From: JAEVLT01 sp964484065
Lineage (GTDB): Bacteria > Bacillota > Bacilli > Bacillales > Cytobacillaceae
NCBI GenBank assembly: GCA_964484065.1
Contig: CAZAEW010000002.1
Location: 62,001-126,000, forward strand
Reading direction: 5' to 3'
DNA length: 64,000 nucleotides
Shown: piece by piece, positions 58,863 through 64,000 of the stretch
How positions within the stretch are numbered: the stretch's first letter is position 1
How the letters are laid out: every line of letters begins with the position of its first letter
Notes under the pieces: generated by a model
Databases searched by the model: none
Told to the model about the DNA's origin: nothing
The model's input: only the letters and a program-made list of their open reading frames with translations
Made by a program: the position numbers and the translations under genes

Positions 58863-58988
58863 TTGCATTATAGGAGGGAGTTCCTATATCAGATCAAAAA
58901 CGATATTGATAATATGTTGATGATGTTAACTAAAGGGAGTTATCTAAATGATTACATATTTAAAGGACCTCATTTTCCAGTCACCTGA
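58863..58988 (+). CDS. Possible 41-residue upstream ORF
   Basis: TTG 58863 with GAGGGGG six to seven bases upstream opens MHYRREFLYQIKNDIDNMLM and continues MLTKGSYLNDYIFKGPHFPVT to TGA 58986-58988, overlapping the start of the next gene by 41 bp. Composition looks protein-like but I recognise no family. It could couple translation to the methyltransferase gene or be chance. Confidence 0.35.
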   Translation: MHYRREFLYQIKNDIDNMLMMLTKGSYLNDYIFKGPHFPVT

Positions 58989-60039
58989 ACAGTTAATAAC
59001 TTATGCAGATTATATCAATGCGGTACTTTATCATCCGGAACACGGTTACTACATGAAAGCTAAGCAAAAAATCGGAAAAGCAGGAGATTTTATTACAACC
59101 AGCAATGTATCCGATATTTTTGGACGGACATTAGCAAAGTGGTTTTCGTTTCTATGCCGCGAAAATCAGCTTGCTCCAGTTTTTTGTGAAGTGGGTGCGG
59201 GGAACGGGCGATTTGCAAGGGCTTTTTTGGAAGAATGGAATGAAAGTATAAAAACACCGCTTCGATATATCATTATTGAGTCAAGCCCCTATCATCGCAA
59301 GCTGCAGTCAGAATTATTAAAGGATGATTTTCTGTTCGAACAGGCAGAGAGTATGGATAAATTGTCACCTATTGAAGGTATGATCTTTTCAAACGAATTG
59401 TTTGATGCACTGCCTGTTCATGTAATTGAAAAAGAAAATGACAATCTTTACGAGGTCATGATCGGAATAAAAGGCAGCGAATTATTTGAGGTGAACGTTC
59501 CGTTAACAAATCAAGAAATCCTAAATTTTTTTCAGGAAAATAACCTTGAGTTAAAGGAAAAGCAGAGGATTGAGGTACCGCTTCTTGCAGAAGGAATGCT
59601 AGAAGGGATGTCCAGGGTGTTGAAGAAAGGCTTTATAACAACTGTAGATTACGGCTATACAAATGAAGAATGGATGAAGCCATCGCGAAGAAAAGGGAGT
59701 TTAAGGGGATATTATCATCATGAAATGATAGAGAATGTTCTGCTTCATCCTGGTGATATGGATATTACCACACATGTTCACTTCGATTGGCTGATAAAGA
59801 AAGGGGAACAGCTTGGTTTAGAGTTTATGAATAAGTTAAGGCAGGATGAGTTTTTGCTGAAGACCGGAATATTGGAAGAACTTCAAAATCATTTTGACCC
59901 GAATCCCTTTTCTGAAAAAGCCAAGCGCAATAGAGCGATTCTAAGTCTAATCATGCCTTCTGGAATGAGTTCTTCTTTTCATGTATTAATTCAGCAAAAG
60001 GGTCTTCAAACCAGTACAGGCAAGCTGTTTTCCCATTAA
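58948..60039 (+). CDS. MidA/NDUFAF7-family SAM-dependent methyltransferase
   Basis: A 363-residue member of the MidA (DUF185) family; mitochondrial relatives methylate an arginine of complex I. Visible: YYMKAKQKIGKAGDFITTSNVSDIFG near 35-60, SAM motif CEVGAGNGRFARAFL (about 80-94), IIIESSPYHRKLQ, IFSNELFDALPVHV, and TVDYGY with GSLRGYYHH. The bacterial substrate is unknown. ATG 58948 with AAAGGGAG upstream. Confidence 0.87.
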   Translation: MITYLKDLIFQSPEQLITYADYINAVLYHPEHGYYMKAKQKIGKAGDFITTSNVSDIFGRTLAKWFSFLCRENQLAPVFCEVGAGNGRFARAFLEEWNESIKTPLRYIIIESSPYHRKLQSELLKDDFLFEQAESMDKLSPIEGMIFSNELFDALPVHVIEKENDNLYEVMIGIKGSELFEVNVPLTNQEILNFFQENNLELKEKQRIEVPLLAEGMLEGMSRVLKKGFITTVDYGYTNEEWMKPSRRKGSLRGYYHHEMIENVLLHPGDMDITTHVHFDWLIKKGEQLGLEFMNKLRQDEFLLKTGILEELQNHFDPNPFSEKAKRNRAILSLIMPSGMSSSFHVLIQQKGLQTSTGKLFSH

Positions 60040-60041
60040 AT

Positions 60042-60073
60042 AAAAACGCCGGGATCCTTATCCCGGCGTTTTT
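60042..60073. terminator. Bidirectional terminator between midA-like gene and yqgY
   Basis: Perfect 14-bp stem AAAAACGCCGGGAT / ATCCCGGCGTTTTT, loop CCTT. Confidence 0.92.
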
Positions 60074-60088
60074 CAAACTTTCTAAGCT

Positions 60089-60331
60089 TTACAGTGCTCC
60101 TTTAAGCGGCATCATAAAAGTTGTCCAATATGTAAAGCCGACAAAGAATATGGTCAAATAAGCACCGAATACATACATGTACATACGTTCTGAGAGTCTT
60201 AGATAACTTAAAAGAACAAAGAATCCTGTTTGAGCAAGAAACAGCATTGCCGTTTTGTCTAAATTGCCAAGCCAGAAAAAGATGGTAAAAACTCCTGTCC
60301 AAAATCCTAAAACTCTAAACATGCGATCCAT
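60089..60331 (-). CDS. yqgY: DUF2626 small membrane protein YqgY
   Basis: An 80-residue protein with three hydrophobic segments (about 5-22, 28-43, 52-72): MDRMFRVLGFWTGVFTIFFW, then LAQTGFFVLLSYLRLSERMYMYVFGAY. Matches DUF2626/YqgY as I recall it. AAAAGGAGGATACAC precedes ATG 60331. Function unknown. Confidence 0.83.
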   Translation of the reverse strand: MDRMFRVLGFWTGVFTIFFWLGNLDKTAMLFLAQTGFFVLLSYLRLSERMYMYVFGAYLTIFFVGFTYWTTFMMPLKGAL

Positions 60332-60411
60332 GTGTATCCTCCTTTTACTTTATATACCATCACTTATATATTATAAAGTAAAAGCAAATGAAAAGTAAAT
60401 GACGGCTGTCA

Positions 60412-61113
60412 CTAGATTGTCACAAATGCTTGATAACTGCAGTGATTACAGCCTGAAATCATATTTTCTTTTTCAATCAACTCTACAGAAGCAAAGAGTT
60501 CTTCAAACATTCCTTTGAGAAATTGCTGGTGCATATGGCAGACAGTATCGGAATGTTCTTGAGCAACTTCCTTGAATGGACAGTTATAGATCTGAAAATA
60601 GATTTTGGTTTTATCTCCATTTGCTTCAAATTCAGGATAAAAACCTGCCAGTGTAGCAGCATTTCTCAAAATATTCAGCCTGTGTTCAAATTCTAATTCT
60701 TCACCTGCTAAAGATTTTTTGGCCATTTCCTGTTCAACAACTTCAGCCCCGAAGCGTTTTCCAGTTAAATATAAAGCTTTCTTTCCTTCTTCTCCAAGTG
60801 AAACCATAGTTTGAATCGCAACTTTTGCTAACAGCATGTAATCGCGGAAAGGAAAGTGAAGCTGAATGACGTCGTCTGACAGACGGTACAGTCTGCTTGG
60901 TCTGCCGCCTTTTCCGGTTTTTTTCGTTTCGGAAGCAAGCATGTTCACGTCTTCCAGTTTTGATAAATGAAGTCTTGCAACGTTTGGGTGGATATTAAAA
61001 TTGTCGGCAACTTCTTGAACAGTTACTTCTTGATGTCGTTTTGTAATGTATTGATAGATGTAATAACGGGTTGGATCTGATAAAACGTTTGTTATTTTTA
61101 GTGTTTGTTCCAT
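60412..61113 (-). CDS. ArsR-like HTH regulator with C-terminal cysteine cluster (COG2345 type)
   Basis: A 233-residue transcription factor. The N-terminal winged helix (about 1-80; LSDPTRYYIYQYITKR...VTVQEVADNFNIHPNVARLHLSKLE, wing GKGGRPSRLYRL) is ArsR/DeoR-like. The C-terminal half has C178 (YNCPF), C192 (VCHMH), C222 and C225 (GCNHC), a C-X13-C-X29-C-X2-C pattern related to the iron-sulfur cluster ligands of SufR-type proteins. Start ATG 61113 with GAGGTGA at six bases. Target genes unknown; it lies between yqgY and the comG operon. Confidence 0.82.
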   Translation of the reverse strand: MEQTLKITNVLSDPTRYYIYQYITKRHQEVTVQEVADNFNIHPNVARLHLSKLEDVNMLASETKKTGKGGRPSRLYRLSDDVIQLHFPFRDYMLLAKVAIQTMVSLGEEGKKALYLTGKRFGAEVVEQEMAKKSLAGEELEFEHRLNILRNAATLAGFYPEFEANGDKTKIYFQIYNCPFKEVAQEHSDTVCHMHQQFLKGMFEELFASVELIEKENMISGCNHCSYQAFVTI

Positions 61114-61276
61114 TTGGTTCACCTCGACCCCCATAATATTTTCTATTATATTACAGCTTAAAAGGTTATGGAATGAGGTTAACAATATAAACACTATATG
61201 TTTAGAAAATGTTCACAATTACATTCTTATAATGTTCAAAATATAAAAAAGTTATTCATAAGAGTTATAGAAGATG

Positions 61277-61304
61277 AAAAAGAAGCAGCATTAACTGCTC
61301 CTTT
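61277..61304 (-). terminator. Terminator after yqzE
   Basis: Minus-strand stem AGCAG / CTGCT flanked by paired A and T tracts, loop TTAATG, then CTTTTT. Overlaps the yqzE stop. Confidence 0.6.
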
Positions 61305-61479
61305 TCCTCTTCTTTACCTCCATGTATAGTACATAGGGAATAATCCCAAACCAACGGTACCAAAAGGAACCTTTTGCATGGCGGCGTTCCTTCTTTATCC
61401 TTAAGCGTTCTTCTTTAGGTTGATCGATATATTTTACAAAGGTTTGTGTCATAAATTTTACGTAGTCATTTGTTTTCAT
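61291..61479 (-). CDS. yqzE: YqzE family protein
   Basis: A 62-residue basic protein MKTNDYVKFMTQTFVKYIDQ with a charged middle (PKEERLRIKKERRHAKG) and a C-terminal hydrophobic piece (WYRWFGIIPYVLYMEV). YqzE-type genes end the comG cluster in Bacillus, as here. Start ATG 61479 with AAAGAAGG; ATG 61485 is too close. Function unknown. Confidence 0.85.
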   Translation of the reverse strand: MKTNDYVKFMTQTFVKYIDQPKEERLRIKKERRHAKGSFWYRWFGIIPYVLYMEVKKRKRSS

Positions 61480-61576
61480 AAACATACCTTCTTTACTCCG
61501 TGCTGTTTATCAGTATGTCCATGATCACTAAATTCAACCATGTTTCATCATAAAAGGAGAGGGAGAATTTGCTCTA

Positions 61577-61960
61577 TTAGTTTTTTTCAACCCACTTGAT
61601 GATTTTTTGGGTATTATTGTCATAATAAGCGTATCCCCCTGCCATTGCACCAGACTTTAAAACAAGGGTAAGGGTGATTTTTTGGGTACTCCCGTAGGGC
61701 AAATCGATTTGATATTCCATATTTCCAAAAAGATATGTCATTTTTCCTTTTGATGGCACCGATTCACCAGATTGCAGTTGTCTTTCGATTTTTTTTATAG
61801 AGGAAAGCATATAATATTCTTGCTCAAAAATGCTTTTTGTTTCTTGAAACATTTTTCGCTCTGCTAAAAGCTGCTCAACTTGAAGGGAAAGGAAGAGGAT
61901 AAAAACGATTACGATAGAAAGAGTCAACGGAAGCGTAAATGCTTTTTCATTCTTAATCAT
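61577..61960 (-). CDS. comGG: Competence protein ComGG
   Basis: Minor pseudopilin of the DNA-uptake pilus, 127 residues. N-terminus MIKNEKAFTLPLTLSIVIVF: hydrophobic prepilin-like helix after a short basic leader, but without the canonical G-F-[ST] peptidase site, as is typical for ComGG. ATG 61960 shares one base with the comGF stop. Last gene of the comG operon. Assigned by position and general character. Confidence 0.85.
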   Translation of the reverse strand: MIKNEKAFTLPLTLSIVIVFILFLSLQVEQLLAERKMFQETKSIFEQEYYMLSSIKKIERQLQSGESVPSKGKMTYLFGNMEYQIDLPYGSTQKITLTLVLKSGAMAGGYAYYDNNTQKIIKWVEKN

Positions 61961-62439
61961 TACGCATCGCTCCAATTAAGAAATGAATAAACCGTAATGT
62001 TATAATCAATCCCTTGTAAATCCTTGACAGAAACATAAATAGAATTTTTCAGCAAGGTGAAATTTACATTCGTGACGTTTTGAAGCAGCACTTCATGCCC
62101 AGTGCTGTTAACCCGTCTCCTCAGAACATTTTCATACTTTTCATAAATAACGGTTCCAACATCCTCAGTCAAAATGAGGCTGTTTCCGCTAACCCGGGCG
62201 CCTGTGCTCAGTCTGATCTCTTTTTTCATTTGGCTGCAAAAGACATCCCATTCAAGTTCCTGAATTCTTCCTTCGAGATTTTTTCCCGGCATCAGTTGAA
62301 AAACGGGGGATATCAAAAAAACAATGGAGGTAAATATGAAGAAGGACACCAGCATTTCAACAAGGGTAAAGGCCTGTTCATTCTGAATTACGGCAAAGAT
62401 TGATTTCTGAGTGGAAAGAATTTTTTTCAACCTTGACAC
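61960..62439 (-). CDS. comGF: Competence protein ComGF
   Basis: Minor pseudopilin, 159 residues. The prepilin site is QAFTLVEMLVSFFIFTSIVF, with the helix extending to about residue 45. GTG 62439 is the most likely start (AAAGG just upstream); the frame is open to 62499 inside comGE. It overlaps comGE by about 60 bp and comGG by one base, so translation is coupled. Confidence 0.85.
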   Translation of the reverse strand: MSRLKKILSTQKSIFAVIQNEQAFTLVEMLVSFFIFTSIVFLISPVFQLMPGKNLEGRIQELEWDVFCSQMKKEIRLSTGARVSGNSLILTEDVGTVIYEKYENVLRRRVNSTGHEVLLQNVTNVNFTLLKNSIYVSVKDLQGIDYNITVYSFLNWSDA

Positions 62440-62716
62440 ACACCTTTCTTTGTTCAGGAATATCAGTAGCGCTCCAATTAATTTGATATTCGATTCCATT
62501 GTGAATGGTTGAGTGATCTTGGGAAGGCTGATTATTAATGATCAATGAGTGGAGCTCTTCAAAAAGAAGTTGATTCGCATGTTTTTCAATTTGAAGCTGA
62601 TTAGATTGCTTGACCAAATCTATCAAGAGGGGAGTAAAAAACAAACAGATCATAAGCATGGCGGAGAGTGATAAAATCAACTCGGCCATAATGAAGCCAT
62701 TATTTTTCAATAACAT
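62378..62716 (-). CDS. comGE: Competence protein ComGE
   Basis: Minor pseudopilin, 112 residues: MLLKNNGFIMAELILSLSAM, a prepilin-like leader (NGFIMAE) and hydrophobic helix, then a variable C-terminal domain with two cysteines (VCVKVEK, NLCRN). ATG 62716 with AAAGGGA upstream. Overlaps comGD by 17 bp. Confidence 0.87.
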   Translation of the reverse strand: MLLKNNGFIMAELILSLSAMLMICLFFTPLLIDLVKQSNQLQIEKHANQLLFEELHSLIINNQPSQDHSTIHNGIEYQINWSATDIPEQRKVCVKVEKNSFHSEINLCRNSE

Positions 62717-63140
62717 AAAAACGTCCCTTTCCAATTAAAAAGGTCAATTGATAATATCTGTTTCCGCATTGAATCGATAAAGATCCAAACTTGCTGACAT
62801 TTCCGCCCGGAGTAAACTTAAAGCTCAGCGGAAGAGTTCCCGGCGAAACGGTAATAGCTTTAGAGTAATTTCTCATGATAATTGTCGGAGAGTTGAAATT
62901 GGTGCGCATGTAATAATAGTGCTGATCACTGGAGAAAGTAACCGTTACTTCCGCCTGATGTGAGATGGCATATTGCTGCCCAAACAAAAGGTCTGCCTTC
63001 AGCTGGGTTAAAAAAGCTTCACTTTCCTTACTTTCATACTGCGGCTTCATGTAAAAAACCGCAATTGAGGAAATAACAAGGAATATTGACAGAACGAGCA
63101 ATGACTCAATTAAAGTAAAACCTTGCTCAGCTGTTTTCAT
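62700..63140 (-). CDS. comGD: Competence protein ComGD
   Basis: Minor pseudopilin, 146 residues, with canonical prepilin N-terminus MKTAEQGFTLIESLLVLSIF (cleavage expected between G7 and F8, Glu at +5) and a GspH-like C-terminal beta domain (FTPGGNVSKFGSLSIQCGNRYY). ATG 63140, 10 bp after comGC. Confidence 0.92.
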   Translation of the reverse strand: MKTAEQGFTLIESLLVLSIFLVISSIAVFYMKPQYESKESEAFLTQLKADLLFGQQYAISHQAEVTVTFSSDQHYYYMRTNFNSPTIIMRNYSKAITVSPGTLPLSFKFTPGGNVSKFGSLSIQCGNRYYQLTFLIGKGRFYVIEK

Positions 63141-63149
63141 TGCTTTGCC

Positions 63150-63446
63150 CTACTCAGTTATGACCGTTCCGTCCTCCTGAATGACGACCTCTTTTCCATC
63201 CGGGCATGTGGAGGTTTTTAAATATTCCCCGCTTTTGAGCTCTGCAATAGTTGGTATTTTATTATTCTCGAGCTTGTATGATTGTACCTGTGCTTCAACC
63301 ACCTTCTTAAATGCTTCGCAGCCTTTGCTGTTAATATTGGCATTGTGTTTGGCAATGTTCGGTATGGTGATAATTAACAATACTGAAATGATTAGCATAA
63401 CAATCATCATTTCGATGAGGGTAAACCCTTTTTCGTTTTTTAACAT
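63150..63446 (-). CDS. comGC: Major pseudopilin ComGC
   Basis: Major subunit of the competence pseudopilus, 98 residues: MLKNEKGFTLIEMMIVMLII with ComC-type cleavage site KG/FTLIE, then a short globular domain with two cysteines (SKGCEAFKK, STCPDGKE) that form the intramolecular disulphide in B. subtilis. AAGGAGGAATAAAA precedes ATG 63446. Confidence 0.95.
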   Translation of the reverse strand: MLKNEKGFTLIEMMIVMLIISVLLIITIPNIAKHNANINSKGCEAFKKVVEAQVQSYKLENNKIPTIAELKSGEYLKTSTCPDGKEVVIQEDGTVITE

Positions 63447-63464
63447 TTTTATTCCTCCTTAAAG

Positions 63465-64000
63465 TTAGATTCCATCCATGAGATGGAACATGGGTAAAAG
63501 AATAGCTAAATACATGGATACAACAAGAAATCCAATCATTAAATACAAAATAGGCTGAATCGTTTTGATCGCTTTTTCCAGCAGTTCTTCTACAAGCTCA
63601 ATACAATGCTGACTGTAAAATAGCAATTCCTGTTCTAATTTCCCATTTTCCTGGCCATGCCGAACAATCATCGTAAATTCTTTTTCAAAAAAATGAAACG
63701 TCTTTAAAATGAATTCAAGTTTTTCTCCGGTAACCAGCTTTGTTTTTATTTCTTTTGCCAGCGCGCTGTAAAATGGCTGTCTTGAGTTCGCTTCAAACTG
63801 CATTAGCGCTTCGGAAAAGGAAATTCCCCCTGATAACAAAAAGCTTAATTGGATCGAAAAATAGTGGGTATATAATAATTTGAGGACACGGCCAAAGAGG
63901 GGAATACGGACAAGCTGGGTTTTCTGCTGAAGGATGGGAATTTTTCTGAAAATAAAAAAGTAATAGGCTGTCAATAGGGAGAGGAGAACTGATAAGGTCA
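63465..64000 (-). CDS. comGB: Competence membrane protein ComGB, C-terminal part
   Basis: The frame is open from the window edge to the stop at 63465, giving about 178 residues of the polytopic GspF-like platform protein of the DNA-uptake machine. Visible: LLYTHYFSIQLSFLLSGGISFSEALM (the second GspF repeat), EFTMIVRHGQENGKLEQELL, and the final membrane helix PILYLMIGFLVVSMYLAILLPMF. An internal TTG at 63974 is not the real start. comGC follows 18 bp later. Confidence 0.92.
   Translation of the reverse strand, partial: TLSVLLSLLTAYYFFIFRKIPILQQKTQLVRIPLFGRVLKLLYTHYFSIQLSFLLSGGISFSEALMQFEANSRQPFYSALAKEIKTKLVTGEKLEFILKTFHFFEKEFTMIVRHGQENGKLEQELLFYSQHCIELVEELLEKAIKTIQPILYLMIGFLVVSMYLAILLPMFHLMDGI

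Overview
The window is a contiguous stretch of chromosome from an endospore-forming, naturally competent member of the Bacillaceae (low-GC Firmicute). This rests on AT-rich DNA, strong AGGAGG-type ribosome binding sites, TTG/GTG starts, sporulation genes (yqfC, yqfD), the comG operon, and a gene order that follows the Bacillus subtilis yqeT-to-comG segment almost gene for gene. I cannot name the species.

Layout. 1-5.3 kb: end of dnaJ, prmA, rsmE, mtaB, a Na/Pi-type transporter on the minus strand, rpsU and yqeY. 5.4-13.2 kb: yqfC-yqfD-phoH, pgpH-ybeY-dgkA, era, yqzL, recO. 13.2-19.9 kb: a glycine T-box with a single-chain glycyl-tRNA synthetase, ccpN, yqfL, a decayed yqxD, then dnaG-sigA. 20.3-27.2 kb: cytochrome c550, trmK-yqfO, ispH, yqfQ, DEAD-box helicase cshB, endonuclease IV, yqfT. 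27.3-29.5 kb: a zinc ABC permease/ATPase pair with zur. 29.5-36.5 kb: yqfW, yqfX, ispG, yqfZ, yqgB, an Fnr-type iron-sulfur regulator, sodA, an MFS transporter. 36.8-46.6 kb: two tandem pbpA-like class B PBPs, then pstS-pstC-pstA-pstB-pstB-phoU behind a four-repeat PhoP box. 46.6-64 kb: small membrane and poorly known genes (MltG-like, DUF4912, DUF92), rpmG, yqgN, ldh, rhomboid gluP, yqgQ, yqgT, yqgU, yqgW, yqgX, a MidA-type methyltransferase, yqgY, a cysteine-rich ArsR-like regulator, yqzE and comGG to comGB (the last running off the window).

Most genes are housekeeping: translation and ribosome maturation (rsmE, prmA, mtaB, ybeY, era, rpsU, rpmG, trmK, glyQS), replication and transcription (dnaG, sigA, recO, nfo), isoprenoids (ispH, ispG), cell wall (pbpA pair, dgkA, yqgT) and c-di-AMP turnover (pgpH). 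Regulated modules are zinc uptake (Zur), phosphate uptake (PhoP/PstSCAB/PhoU), glycine tRNA charging (T-box) and DNA uptake (comG).

I found no phage, insertion sequence, CRISPR array or toxin/defence island. The accessory signals are modest: a three-copy intergenic repeat of about 110 bp that ends in a terminator-like hairpin; a nested-palindrome repeat of about 160 bp after zur; the yqxD remnant; the tandem pbpA duplication; two perfect Spo0A-box sequences ahead of a DUF4912 gene; and the Fnr and COG2345-type cysteine-cluster regulators. Relative to B. subtilis, cdd (between dgkA and era) and glcK (after yqgQ) are absent, while ldh, phoU, fnr and the zinc transporter genes are present at this locus. 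All family assignments come from reading motifs and recalling homologues; no database search was run.
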